Shown here one piece after another: positions 34,018 to 42,486 of a DNA stretch of 64,000 bases; position 1 is the first letter of the stretch, and every line of letters starts with the position of its first letter. The notes beneath the pieces are model-generated. The model ran no database searches and had not been told where the DNA came from. It was given only the letters and a program-made list of their open reading frames with translations. Origin of the DNA: Rhizobacter sp. OV335 (GTDB lineage: Bacteria; Pseudomonadota; Gammaproteobacteria; Burkholderiales; Burkholderiaceae_C); the NCBI RefSeq assembly GCF_900142965.1, contig NZ_FRCQ01000021.1, positions 62,001-126,000 on the forward strand, in the 5' to 3' direction. A program made the translations under genes and the position numbers.

Positions 34018-34877
34018 CGCTCGTTCCTCCGGGACTGCACGAGCATCTTCGCGATGCTCAACGCGGCTTGTTCTTCCGTGCGCGGCACCTGCAGCTGCAA
34101 CAGCTTCATCGGCAGCATCCAGTGCAGCATCTTGATCGACAGCGGAAAGCCGCCTTCCGGCATCGCCGGCTTCAGGTAGTTCGCCGCCAGGAACTCGGCC
34201 ACCGCCTTCAGCCCGCCGCTGTCGAGCCGGGCGCCGGCGCGCGTGCTGCCGAGCAGCGCCAGGTTCAGCTTGCGCAGCGCGCCGGCCGCGAGCGCGCCGT
34301 TGCCGGTCTCGGCCGCCTTGTTCAGCTCGCGGTCGATGACGGCCTTCTGCACCACGCCCAGCATGCCCTTCTTGCAACGCTGCAGCGGGATCTTCGAATC
34401 GAACACCCGGCGCGGCGAGCCGCCACGGCCTTGTTCATCCGATTTCTCCGACAGGCTGCGCGCGCGAGCCAGTTTGTCCTGGCGCGACTCCTCGCCGCCG
34501 CCCCGGTCCTGGTCGTCGCCGGAGTCCTGCGACTGGTCCTTCAGGTTGACAGCCTCGGTGCCGGTCTGCTGCGCGTCGGACGAGTGGAAATCGTTGTCGT
34601 CGTCGTCCCCGCCCGGCACGCCGCTGACCCCGCGGCGCCGCGTCTTGCGCGCCTTGTTGGTGGTGGCCCGCTTGGGCCGGGCGCCCGGCCGGTTGCCGCC
34701 GACGTGGCGGCCCTGGCCGCCGGAGCGCTGCGGGCCGTGGTGGCCTTGGTGCGTCTGGTGGGTGGCCTGCGGCGTGGCCGCCGGCGCCGCGTGCGCGGTG
34801 GTCGCGGTGGCGGCGACCGCGGCCGCACGCGGCGCGACGATCGGCGCTGCCCGGATGAACGAACGGATGAGGCTCAT
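34014..34877 (-). CDS. hpaA: Type III secretion control protein HpaA
   Basis: A 287-residue protein in the HpaA position (after sctS, before hpaB). Residues 1-165 are disordered and charged, rich in His, Arg, Gly, Asp and Ser (for example NRPGARPKRATTNKARKTRR, an NLS-like basic stretch), and residues ~180-287 form the conserved helical domain (GMLGVVQKAVIDRELNKAAE; FPLSIKMLHWMLPMKLLQLQ). In Xanthomonas HpaA is itself secreted and switches the system by binding HpaB. It overlaps both neighbours by ATGA junctions, showing tight coupling. Confidence 0.82.
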   Translation of the reverse strand: MSLIRSFIRAAPIVAPRAAAVAATATTAHAAPAATPQATHQTHQGHHGPQRSGGQGRHVGGNRPGARPKRATTNKARKTRRRGVSGVPGGDDDDNDFHSSDAQQTGTEAVNLKDQSQDSGDDQDRGGGEESRQDKLARARSLSEKSDEQGRGGSPRRVFDSKIPLQRCKKGMLGVVQKAVIDRELNKAAETGNGALAAGALRKLNLALLGSTRAGARLDSGGLKAVAEFLAANYLKPAMPEGGFPLSIKMLHWMLPMKLLQLQVPRTEEQAALSIAKMLVQSRRNER

Positions 34878-35134
34878 TGCAGCGCCGCCTGTACCGCCTG
34901 CTGGGCGAAGCCGAGCACCATCGAGGCGCCCCACGGCGCGGCCACCACCAGCGTGATGACCACCGCGATCAGCTTGGCGCCCTGCGAGATCGCCTGGTCC
35001 TGCAGCGAGGTGATCGCCTGCACGAAGGACACCAGCAGTCCCACCAGCGCCGCCACCAGCACGGCCGGCAGCGAGACCATCAGGCACAGCAGCATGGCCT
35101 GCGAGGTCAGTCGAACGATGTTGTCGTAGTCCAT
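34874..35134 (-). CDS. sctS: Type III export-apparatus membrane protein SctS
   Basis: The 86-residue protein has two transmembrane helices (AMLLCLMVSLPAVLVAALVG and ISQGAKLIAVVITLVVAAPW) joined by the family loop LLVSFVQAITSLQDQAIS. With SctR and SctT it builds the helical export pore. It follows sctR by 13 bases. Confidence 0.95.
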   Translation of the reverse strand: MDYDNIVRLTSQAMLLCLMVSLPAVLVAALVGLLVSFVQAITSLQDQAISQGAKLIAVVITLVVAAPWGASMVLGFAQQAVQAALQ

Positions 35135-35147
35135 GCTTGCACGCTCG

Positions 35148-35804
35148 CTACTTGTAGGTCAGCACCAGGCCGTGGATCAGCGTCGACCAGCCGTCCATGA
35201 CCACGAACAGCAACAGCTTGAACGGGATCGCCACCTGCGTCGGCGTCACCTGCGACAGGCCGAGCGCGAGCAGGATGTTCGCGATGATCAGGTCGACGAC
35301 GACGAAGGCCAGGTACAGCAGGAAGCCGATCTTGAAGGCCGCGGTCAGCTCCGACAGCGTGAAGGCCGGGGCCAGCACGATCAGGTCGTCGGCCTTCAGC
35401 GCCCGCGCCCGCTCCGGCGGCCACACCGCGGCGGCCGACTTCAGGAAGAACGCCTTCTCGCGCGCCTGCGCATGCTTGTCGAGGAACTTGCGCACCGGCT
35501 CTTTCGCGATCTCGATGACCTGGCCGATCTGCCCGGCACTCGACGGCGCGAAGCCCTGGTCCTTCATCTTGTCGTACGAATCCATCACCAGCGGCGCCAT
35601 GATGTAGGCCGACACGATGATCGCGATGCCGTTGAGCACCATGTTCGGCGGCACCTGCTGCACGCCGAGCGCGTTGCGCAGCAGGCCCAGCACCACGACG
35701 ATCTTGGTGTACGAGGTCACCATCATCGCGACGAAGGGCAGCACGCCGATCGCGAACGCGATGACGAGCAGCGGGAGCAGTTCACCCGTGGTGGTCTGCG
35801 TCAT
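35148..35804 (-). CDS. sctR: Type III export-apparatus membrane protein SctR
   Basis: This 218-residue polytopic protein is the core pore subunit: LLPLLVIAFAIGVLPFVAMM, VTSYTKIVVVLGLLRNALGV, QQVPPNMVLNGIAIIVSAYI and the C-terminal VAIPFKLLLFVVMDGW are conserved SctR/FliP blocks. The start is the ATG at 35804, which lies 23 bases inside the 3' end of sctQ. It is about the normal length of the family. Confidence 0.96.
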   Translation of the reverse strand: MTQTTTGELLPLLVIAFAIGVLPFVAMMVTSYTKIVVVLGLLRNALGVQQVPPNMVLNGIAIIVSAYIMAPLVMDSYDKMKDQGFAPSSAGQIGQVIEIAKEPVRKFLDKHAQAREKAFFLKSAAAVWPPERARALKADDLIVLAPAFTLSELTAAFKIGFLLYLAFVVVDLIIANILLALGLSQVTPTQVAIPFKLLLFVVMDGWSTLIHGLVLTYK

Positions 35805-36078
35805 CGCGTGCCACCATGCGTGTGATGCGGGCGCCCAGCCGCGAGCCGACCGCCACCAGTTCCGCATGGCCGATCACCTGGCCGCACGACACCAGGCGCA
35901 GGCGCGCCTCGGCCGCCGGTACCGCGAGTTCGATCACGTAGCCGGGTTCGATCGCTTCCAGGTCGGAAAGCGGCACCGACACGGTCTCGATCTCGAAACG
36001 CACCGGCAGTTCGAGCTCGCCGATCGCATCCGCTTGCTCGCCCGGTTCGGCGAGCAGGTCCTGGTCATCGTCCAACAT
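35782..36078 (-). CDS. Probable SctQ-C, short SpoA2 product from an internal start in sctQ
   Basis: The ATG at 36078 is in frame with sctQ and would give a 98-residue product beginning MLDDDQDLLAEPGEQADA and containing only the SpoA2 domain. It is preceded by AAGGAGG at 36092-36086 with a seven-base spacer, a near-ideal ribosome site in the middle of a coding sequence. Internal initiation giving SctQ-C is established for YscQ, SpaO and SsaQ; here it is inferred from the sequence. Confidence 0.7.
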   Translation of the reverse strand: MLDDDQDLLAEPGEQADAIGELELPVRFEIETVSVPLSDLEAIEPGYVIELAVPAAEARLRLVSCGQVIGHAELVAVGSRLGARITRMVARDDADHHG

Positions 36079-36855
36079 CTGAAGTCCTCCTTCGACTGTC
36101 CATGAATTGCCTTGAATCCGTCCCGGCGCGGCCAGGCAGCGCGCACCGCGCGGCCCCAGCCTGAGCACCGCGGCGGCACCTTCCAACCCTTGCAGCTCGG
36201 CCGGCAGCAGCACCACGTCGCCGACCCGCAGCGAGCGCAGCACGTCGATCGACAGTGCGCGGCTCGCGATCACCGCGGCGCCCGGCAGGCGCAGCAGCGA
36301 GCGCCAGGCGCTGCGCTGGCCGTGCGGGCGCGCGGCACCGCGCAGCGCGTCGTGCACCGGCCCGGGTAGTTGTTGCGCGGCGATGCGCGCGATCTCGACA
36401 CCGTCGCGGCGCAGGCTGCACCAGCCGGTGCGCGGGATCTGGGCGCCGGCCAGCGGCGCGAGCGACACCGCCTGCACGCCGGGCAGCACGAGGTGCGACA
36501 GGCGCTCGGTGGTTTCGCCGAACAGCGCCTCGGCAGCGAGCGCACGCAGCGGGGCGCCCAGGTCCGGCGCCGCGGCCAGCGACAGCGCGGCATCGGCGCG
36601 GCAGGCGATCGCGAGGCTGAAACGGCCGGCGTCGCTGTCGAGTTCGAGTGCGTAGGTGGCATACCCCCGCGACGCGGTGCCGGCATCCGGCACCGCGGCG
36701 AGCGACAGGCCGCCGCGCCGCAGGTCCAGGGCCTGCCACAGCGCGCCGAGGCGGCGGTCGTGCAGCAGGCGCGAGGCGCTGGCGGCGGCGGTGCCGACGG
36801 CCCCCAGGTGGGTGGCGATCGGCGTGACAGGTTCGATGCGGGTGGCAGCGGTCAT
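35782..36855 (-). CDS. sctQ: Type III sorting-platform/C-ring protein SctQ
   Basis: The 357-residue protein has a divergent N-terminal part and two SpoA (FliN-like) domains: SpoA1 near residues 200-255 (IDVLRSLRVGDVVLLPAELQ) and SpoA2 near 280-345 (LPVRFEIETVSVPLSDLEAI; VIELAVPAAEARLRLVSCGQ; VIGHAELVAVGSRLGARITR). SctQ forms the cytoplasmic pods that bind SctK, SctL and chaperone-substrate complexes. An internal ribosome site and start codon lie just before SpoA2 (listed separately), as in systems that make a separate SctQ-C. It starts six bases after sctP. Confidence 0.92.
   Translation of the reverse strand: MTAATRIEPVTPIATHLGAVGTAAASASRLLHDRRLGALWQALDLRRGGLSLAAVPDAGTASRGYATYALELDSDAGRFSLAIACRADAALSLAAAPDLGAPLRALAAEALFGETTERLSHLVLPGVQAVSLAPLAGAQIPRTGWCSLRRDGVEIARIAAQQLPGPVHDALRGAARPHGQRSAWRSLLRLPGAAVIASRALSIDVLRSLRVGDVVLLPAELQGLEGAAAVLRLGPRGARCLAAPGRIQGNSWTVEGGLQMLDDDQDLLAEPGEQADAIGELELPVRFEIETVSVPLSDLEAIEPGYVIELAVPAAEARLRLVSCGQVIGHAELVAVGSRLGARITRMVARDDADHHG
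36079..36092 (-). promoter_or_regulatory. Internal Shine-Dalgarno site within sctQ
   Basis: AAGGAGG (36092-36086) plus the seven-base spacer ACTTCAG leads directly to the internal ATG at 36078. Such a strong site is rare within genes and would drive separate synthesis of the SpoA2 domain. Confidence 0.75.
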
Positions 36856-36861
36856 GGCGAT

Positions 36862-37506
36862 TCAGTCAATGGAGATGGCGACATCGCGCCGGCGGTTCAG
36901 GGACTCTTCGAGCGTCGCGGCGAGGGCGTCGCGATGGGCAAAGAGTAGGTCGCGGGCCTTCGAATCGGCGGTCTCGAAGCGAAGCTGCAACCAGCACGAC
37001 GAAACCGCCAGCGTGAGCGTGGTGTCGGCCAGCACGTCGGGGCGCAGCGGCATGCGCACCTGCCAGCCTTCGCTGTCGTCGACCGCGCGGTCGTTGCAGA
37101 AGCGCGAGATGGTCTGTGCGATCGCGGCGACCAGCGGGTGCGGCGGCGCGGCCACGCGGGCGACGCGGGTCGTGCCGTGCAGCAGCGGTTGCAGCAGTTC
37201 GGGGCTGGGGATCAGCTCGTCGGCCCAGTCGGGCTCGGCCTGCTGCTCGGGTTCGGGTTCGCGGGTGACAGGAGCGGCGTGTTCCGGCTCGGCCGATACC
37301 GCAAGTTCGTCCTCGGCAGGCGCATGCGACGAAGAAGGCTCGGCCTCAGGCCGCAGCCGCTCGCCGAACGGCCGCGCACCGCTGGACGGGCGCCGCTGGC
37401 GCAGCAGGTCGGTGAAGCTCGGCGCGCGCAGGCTGTCGGCCGGCGCAGGCTGCTTCGGCAACGCACTGCGGTGCACTTCGAAGGAAACAGGGCGGGCGCG
37501 GCTCAT
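36862..37506 (-). CDS. sctP: Type III substrate-specificity/needle-length protein SctP (HpaP/HpaC-like)
   Basis: The 214-residue protein lies between sctV and sctQ, the HpaP/HpaC slot. Residues 1-105 are Pro/Glu/Ser-rich and disordered (RPSSGARPFGERLRPEAEPS), and residues ~115-214 form a compact domain (PLVAAIAQTISRFCNDRAVD; WQVRMPLRPDVLADTTLTLA; VSSCWLQLRFETADSKARDL) like the FliK/HpaP C-terminus, the part that switches substrate class by contacting SctU. Assigned by order and domain pattern. Confidence 0.82.
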   Translation of the reverse strand: MSRARPVSFEVHRSALPKQPAPADSLRAPSFTDLLRQRRPSSGARPFGERLRPEAEPSSSHAPAEDELAVSAEPEHAAPVTREPEPEQQAEPDWADELIPSPELLQPLLHGTTRVARVAAPPHPLVAAIAQTISRFCNDRAVDDSEGWQVRMPLRPDVLADTTLTLAVSSCWLQLRFETADSKARDLLFAHRDALAATLEESLNRRRDVAISID

Positions 37507-37522
37507 GCCAGTTCAACCGCGG

Positions 37523-39478
37523 TCACAGCGCCACGCGGCCCAGGGGCTCGACGCGCACCTGCGCGCCCAGCTCCTGGTACGAGTACACCGCCAGCCACTT
37601 CGATTCCGATTCGACGATGCGCCGCACATAGCGGCGGATGTCCATCGAGGTCACCACCGCGATGCCGGCGCGCGGCGTCATCCCCGCCAGCTCCTTCACG
37701 CGCCGTGCGATCGCGGCGACGGCATCCGGCGCCAGCGCCAGGTAGTTGCCGGCCGGCGTCGGCTTGATCGCGTCGCGGATCATCTTCTCGACCGCCGGCT
37801 CCAGCAGCACCGCCGACAGCGAGCCGCTGCCCTGCGTCGCGCGGTGGCTCAGCCAGCGCCCGAGGTCGCCGCGCACGTACTCGGTGAGCATCAGCGCGTC
37901 CTTCTCCTTCGGGCCCCAGTTGATCAGGCTCTCGCAGATCGCCCGCATGTTGCGGATCGGCAGCTGCTCTTCCAGCAGCCGGCGCAGCACCTCGGCGATG
38001 CGCTGCACCGTGACGACCTTCTGCATCTCGGCCACCAGCCCCGGGTACTCCGCGCCGACCCGCTCCAGCACCCACTGCACTTCCTGGATGCCGAGAAACT
38101 GGTGCGCCTGCTCGTGCAGCGACTGCACCGCGTGCTTCGCGATCAGTTCCTCGTTGGACGGCTCGCCGTCCGGCTTCGGGCCGATCGCCACCTGGCCGCT
38201 GCCGTGCGGCACGTCGTGCAGCAGCAGCTCGTACTCGTTGTCGGCATGGCTCGCGCGCGTCCACAGCCGGATGCCGGGGAACGGCAGGCCGAGCTGCTCC
38301 TGCAGCCCCAGGCGCTCGCGCTCGAACGCGGCGTTCAGCAGGTCGGACCGCAGCGAGGCCGCCAGTGCCGGCGACATCGTCACCGCGAGCGGCGCGGTGA
38401 ACGCGCTCGCCTTGTCCTCGATCGCCTGGATGTCGCCCTTGCGCGCCTTCGCGCCTTCGCGCTGCAGGCCCTTCAGCGCATCCGGCTCGCCCTCATGCCC
38501 GCCCTTGGCGCCACCGGCCTGGGCTTGCAGCTTGCGCGCCAGCATCACCAGGAAGGCGGCCAGCGCCAGGAACACGTACCACGGGAAGCCCGGCACCAGC
38601 GCGAAACCGCACAGGAAGCCGGCCGCCAGGTACAGCGCGCGCGGGCTGCGCGTCAGCTGGAAGGTGATCTCCTCGCCCAGCGATTTCGGCTTGGTCGCGT
38701 GCTCGTCGGCCACGCGGGTGATCATCACGCCGGCCGCCACGCAGATCAGCAGCGACGGGATCTGCGACACCATCGCGTCGCCGATCGACAGGATCGCGAA
38801 GCGGTTCGCCGCTTCGGCCGCCGGCATGCCGTGGTAGGTGATGCCGATCACGATGCCGGCCAGGATGTTGATCACCGTGATGATCAGCGCGGCGATCGCG
38901 TCGCCCTTGACGAACTTCATCGCGCCGTCCATGCCGCCGTGCAGCTGGCTTTCCATCGCGAGCGCGCCGCGGCGCTGGCGCGCCTCGTCGGCCGTCAGGT
39001 GGCCGGCGCGCAGGTCGGCGTCGATGCTCATCTGCTTGCCGGGCATCGCGTCGAGCGTGAAGCGCGCGCCGACCTCGGCGACCCGCTCCGAGCCCTTGGC
39101 GATCACGATGAACTGCACCACCGTGATGATCAGGAACACCACGATGCCCACCACCAGGTTGCCGCCGACCACCAGGTTGCCGAACGACTCGATGATGTGG
39201 CCGGCGTCGGCGTGCAGCAGGATCAGCTTGGTCGACGAGATGTTCAGCGACAGCCGGAACAGCGTCGTGAACAGCAGCAGCGCCGGGAACGAGGTCAGCG
39301 AGACCGCGCTCGGGATGTACATCGTCACCATCAGCAGCAGCGTGCTGATCGTCAGGTTGATGGCGAGCAGGCCGTCGATCAGGAAGGTCGGCAGCGGCAG
39401 CACCATCAGCGCGAGGATGGCCACCACGGTGGCCACCATCGCGGCATCGCCGCCTATGTTGATCTTGAATTTCTTCAT
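37523..39478 (-). CDS. sctV: Type III export-gate protein SctV
   Basis: A 651-residue protein with eight predicted membrane helices in the first ~310 residues (for example LPTFLIDGLLAINLTISTLL) and the conserved cytoplasmic FHIPEP-type loop (SLTSFPALLLFTTLFRLSLN; GARFTLDAMPGKQMSIDADL; GDAIAALIITVINILAGIVI). The C-terminal half forms the nonameric substrate-docking ring. It is somewhat shorter than many SctV proteins (about 690), with a short linker around residues 320-345 that is rich in Gly and Lys. It follows sctU by 21 bases. Confidence 0.97.
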   Translation of the reverse strand: MKKFKINIGGDAAMVATVVAILALMVLPLPTFLIDGLLAINLTISTLLLMVTMYIPSAVSLTSFPALLLFTTLFRLSLNISSTKLILLHADAGHIIESFGNLVVGGNLVVGIVVFLIITVVQFIVIAKGSERVAEVGARFTLDAMPGKQMSIDADLRAGHLTADEARQRRGALAMESQLHGGMDGAMKFVKGDAIAALIITVINILAGIVIGITYHGMPAAEAANRFAILSIGDAMVSQIPSLLICVAAGVMITRVADEHATKPKSLGEEITFQLTRSPRALYLAAGFLCGFALVPGFPWYVFLALAAFLVMLARKLQAQAGGAKGGHEGEPDALKGLQREGAKARKGDIQAIEDKASAFTAPLAVTMSPALAASLRSDLLNAAFERERLGLQEQLGLPFPGIRLWTRASHADNEYELLLHDVPHGSGQVAIGPKPDGEPSNEELIAKHAVQSLHEQAHQFLGIQEVQWVLERVGAEYPGLVAEMQKVVTVQRIAEVLRRLLEEQLPIRNMRAICESLINWGPKEKDALMLTEYVRGDLGRWLSHRATQGSGSLSAVLLEPAVEKMIRDAIKPTPAGNYLALAPDAVAAIARRVKELAGMTPRAGIAVVTSMDIRRYVRRIVESESKWLAVYSYQELGAQVRVEPLGRVAL

Positions 39479-39499
39479 GGCATCCGCCTGGGTCGAGGG

Positions 39500-40579
39500 T
39501 CAATGAACGGGGTTGTCTTCGCCGGGGGTCTCGCTACGCCTGGCGCCGATCTCGTCGACCCAGCGCAGCACGACGGCCACCGCTTCGAACAGTTCTTCGG
39601 GCACGGCGTGGTCGACCGGCACCTTGTGCAGCGCGCGGGCGAGCGGCGGGTGCGCGAACACCGGCACGCCCATCGCCTCGGCATGGCCGCGGATGCGCAG
39701 TGCCGCGTCGTCGACGCCCTTGGCCAGCACGACCGGCACGCCGGCCTCGTCGGCGCGGTAGCGGATCGCCACCGCATAGTGGGTCGGGTTGACGACCACC
39801 GCATCGGCGCGGCCCACCGCCTGCTTCGGGTCTTCTTCGGCCAGTTCGCGCGCCAGTTGCTTGCGCTGGCCCTTGATCTCGGGGTCGCCTTCCTGGCCCT
39901 TGAACTCGCGCTTGATCTCGTCCTTGGACATGCGCTGGCCCTTCATGAAGTGGTGGCGCTGCAGCGCGTAGTCGAGCGGGGCCAGCACCAGGAACAGCGC
40001 CACCGCGAACAGCAGCACCTTGCCGATCGCGCCCCACGCGATGGCGCCGATCGCCATCGGCGTCTGGAACACCGCGCCCGAGATCAGCGGCAGCAGCTGC
40101 ACGATGGCCTGCCACATCACCGCGCCGATGATCACGGCCTTCAGCACCATCTGCGCGAAGGTCATCAGCGACTTCACCGAGAACACCTTCTTGATGCCCT
40201 GCGCCGGGTTCAGGCTGTCGAACTTGGGCTGCACCGCCTTGGGCGTGAGCTGGAAGCCGACGTGCGCGGCGATGCCGACGATCGCGCCGATGGCCGCGAC
40301 CACCAGCAGCGGCAGGATCACGAACCCCGCCTCCATGCCCATCGCGGCGAGGCGCTTCCAGATCACGTCCATCGGGATGTCGCCGGGGCCGATGTCGAGC
40401 GCGAGCGAGATCACGGTGCGGATGCGGGCGACGCTGCTGTCGGCCATCGCCATCAGCGTGCCGACGACGGCCAGCGTCGACGCGGCGATCGCCACGTCCT
40501 GGCTCTTGGCGACCTGGCCCTCCTCGCGCGCCTTGCGGAGTTTCTGCTCTGTGGGCTCTTCGGTTTTTTCGTCGGACAT
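39500..40579 (-). CDS. sctU: Type III export-apparatus switch protein SctU
   Basis: The 359-residue FlhB/SctU protein begins with MSDEKTEEPTEQKLRKAREE, has four membrane helices between residues ~30 and 215, and contains the autocleavage site NPTH (VVVNPTHYAVAIRY, about residue 265). Cleavage between N and P lets the system change from needle to translocon/effector export under control of SctP. It is the first gene of the minus-strand operon running to the TPR kinase at 31610. A one-mismatch hrpII/PIP box lies upstream. Confidence 0.97.
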   Translation of the reverse strand: MSDEKTEEPTEQKLRKAREEGQVAKSQDVAIAASTLAVVGTLMAMADSSVARIRTVISLALDIGPGDIPMDVIWKRLAAMGMEAGFVILPLLVVAAIGAIVGIAAHVGFQLTPKAVQPKFDSLNPAQGIKKVFSVKSLMTFAQMVLKAVIIGAVMWQAIVQLLPLISGAVFQTPMAIGAIAWGAIGKVLLFAVALFLVLAPLDYALQRHHFMKGQRMSKDEIKREFKGQEGDPEIKGQRKQLARELAEEDPKQAVGRADAVVVNPTHYAVAIRYRADEAGVPVVLAKGVDDAALRIRGHAEAMGVPVFAHPPLARALHKVPVDHAVPEELFEAVAVVLRWVDEIGARRSETPGEDNPVH

Positions 40580-40624
40580 GGCGTGACCGAATGCAACGGG
40601 CGTCGACGGATTGCCGACATCGAC

Positions 40625-40686
40625 AGGCTAGGCGGGGCGCCGCGGCCGGCCACCACCGGGCGCGAAGCGGCGTGCGCAAACCCGAC
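40625..40686 (-). promoter_or_regulatory. One-mismatch hrpII/PIP box upstream of the sctU operon
   Basis: On the minus strand: GTCG (40686-40683), 16 bases, TTCG (40666-40663), 32 bases, TAGCCT (40630-40625, fits YANNNT). The first half-site differs from TTCG by one base, exactly as upstream of the HrpG-like gene. sctU starts 46 bases beyond the -10 element. Confidence 0.6.
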
Positions 40687-40731
40687 GTGGCGCGTTCGGC
40701 TTTGTTCCGATGAGCGCACGGCGCCCGCACA

Positions 40732-42486
40732 ATGCGGCGCATGCTTGATCCGATCGCCCCGCCGACGGCCGAACTGCAGCGCGTGATCGAAGCGCTGCCG
40801 GCCCTCGAAGCCGCCGAAGACCCCGCCCGCCACCGCGGCCTGCTCGAACAGGCGGCGGCGCTGGCCGCCGGCGACGGCGTCGACGGCCACACGCTCGGCC
40901 GCATCCAGCTGCTGATGGCGCGACTGCATGCGCAACTCGGCGAGTACGAGCTGGCGTACGCGCGGGCGCTGTCGGCCAGCGAGAAGCTGGAGCGCGCCGG
41001 CGACACCGCGCGCGCCTCGAGCGCGGACAGCACCTGCATCTCGATCTGCATCGAGACCGGCGACTTCAGCCGGGCGCTCGAGCACCTGCGCCAGACGCAG
41101 GCCGGCGCGCGTGCGCGCGGCGACCTGGAGCTGCTGGTGCGGCTGCTGTTCAACCAGGCCTGCACCTTCCTGTGCGTCGACGAGTTCGACGCGGCGGCCA
41201 ACTGCTGCGAGGAAGTGCTGCGCGTTGCCGCCGAGATCTCAGGCGAAAAGGCAGGCGAGAAGGTGCGCAGCCAGGTGGCGACCACCGCCGAGAGCGCGCG
41301 CGCCGCGCTCGGCTTCAGCCGCACCTACTTGGCCGATGCGCATGAGCGGCGCGGCCGGCTGGCCGAGGCCCAGGCCGAGCGGCGACGGGCCGCCGAGGCG
41401 CTGCCGCGGACGAGCGACCGCAGCCCGCTGGCGTCGCTGCACATGGTGATCTACGCGCGCTCGCGACTCGGCGACCTGGAAGGCGCGCGGCACACCGCGT
41501 CGATCTTCCTGCGGCGCGTGCGCCAGTTGCCGCGGGCGCCGCGCTGGATGGCGCAGGTGTGGCTGACGATGGGCGTGTACTACCAGCACGCCGGGCGGCC
41601 GGGACGGGCCGCGGCGCGCTTCGAGCGGGCGATCCGCGCGATGCGCAGCATCCGCCATGACGGCGAGCTGCCGAACACGATGCAGATGCTGGCCAATGCG
41701 CATGCCGCGAACGGCCGGCATGCCGATGCGCTGCGCTGGCTGCGCCAGGCGCATGCGGCGCGGCGCTTCACGCAGCCCGAGCAGGAGCGGCTGCACTACC
41801 GGATGGCCGCGCTGGAGCGCGATGCCGAGGAGCGCCGGCTGGAGCGCGAGACCGCGATGCTGCATGCGCAGCGGCTGGCGGTGGTCGGCCGGCTGATGGC
41901 GCAGATCTACCACTCGCTGGGCGCGCCGCTGGTGGCGGCCCGGCAGGCGCTGTCACTGTGCATCACGCAGGCCGACCATCTGAAGCCGGCCGAGATGTCG
42001 GCGGCGCTGCGCGGCGTGGTCGCGCACATCGACGAGGCGACCGCGCTGACGCGGCAGCTGCGCATGTTCTCGTACCGGGCGGCACCGCAGGCGATGGTGC
42101 TCGACCTGCCGCTCGCGCTGCAGGAAGCCTGGAACGGCATGGCGATCGGCCGCTCGGGGCCGCGCGAGCCGCTGGCGCTGCACGGCGTGGCGCCGCCGCA
42201 GGTGCGCGGCGATGCGCAGCGGCTGGCGGTGCTGCTGCGCATTTTGCTGATCGAGATCGAGCGGCTGGGGGGCGCGCAGGCGCCGCAGGTGAACCTGTCG
42301 ATGAACGGCTCGGCGGTGCGGGTGCTGTTCGCGTCAGCGGCGCGCGAGGCGGATGCGTCGGCGGTCGGCGGGGTCGGCTTCACGCTGTGCGAGGAGATCG
42401 CGCGCGAGATGCAGGGGGGGTTGTGGCGCATGGATGCGCCACAGGGGGAGCTGCGGGTGGCGTTGGAGTTGCCGGCGGAGAGGTAG
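40732..42486 (+). CDS. TPR-domain histidine-kinase-like protein with degenerate ATPase domain
   Basis: The 584-residue soluble protein has TPR-like repeats (residues ~35-345; HAQLGEYELAYARALSASEK; FNQACTFLCVDEFDAAANCC) and a kinase-like C-terminus: an H-box-like VVGRLMAQIYHSLGAPLVAA (histidine near 392), but the N-box reads LAVLLRILLIEIERLG without the essential asparagine, and no DxGxG is seen before GVGFTLCEEIAREMQGG. It therefore probably does not bind ATP normally. It is the divergent partner of sctU and architecturally a paralogue of the intact kinase at 31610, so it may act as a phosphoacceptor, scaffold or inhibitor (inference). ATG 40741 is an alternative start. Its last 240 bases are duplicated at 46808-47047. 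Confidence 0.8.
   Translation: MRRMLDPIAPPTAELQRVIEALPALEAAEDPARHRGLLEQAAALAAGDGVDGHTLGRIQLLMARLHAQLGEYELAYARALSASEKLERAGDTARASSADSTCISICIETGDFSRALEHLRQTQAGARARGDLELLVRLLFNQACTFLCVDEFDAAANCCEEVLRVAAEISGEKAGEKVRSQVATTAESARAALGFSRTYLADAHERRGRLAEAQAERRRAAEALPRTSDRSPLASLHMVIYARSRLGDLEGARHTASIFLRRVRQLPRAPRWMAQVWLTMGVYYQHAGRPGRAAARFERAIRAMRSIRHDGELPNTMQMLANAHAANGRHADALRWLRQAHAARRFTQPEQERLHYRMAALERDAEERRLERETAMLHAQRLAVVGRLMAQIYHSLGAPLVAARQALSLCITQADHLKPAEMSAALRGVVAHIDEATALTRQLRMFSYRAAPQAMVLDLPLALQEAWNGMAIGRSGPREPLALHGVAPPQVRGDAQRLAVLLRILLIEIERLGGAQAPQVNLSMNGSAVRVLFASAAREADASAVGGVGFTLCEEIAREMQGGLWRMDAPQGELRVALELPAER

Noticed and set aside
36656-40786. Very long open frame on the plus strand across the sctU-V-P region (1376 codons)
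   Set aside because: It is antisense to sctU, sctV and sctP, whose proteins are clearly recognisable, and its translation is His/Arg/Gln-rich low complexity typical of antisense frames in GC-rich DNA.
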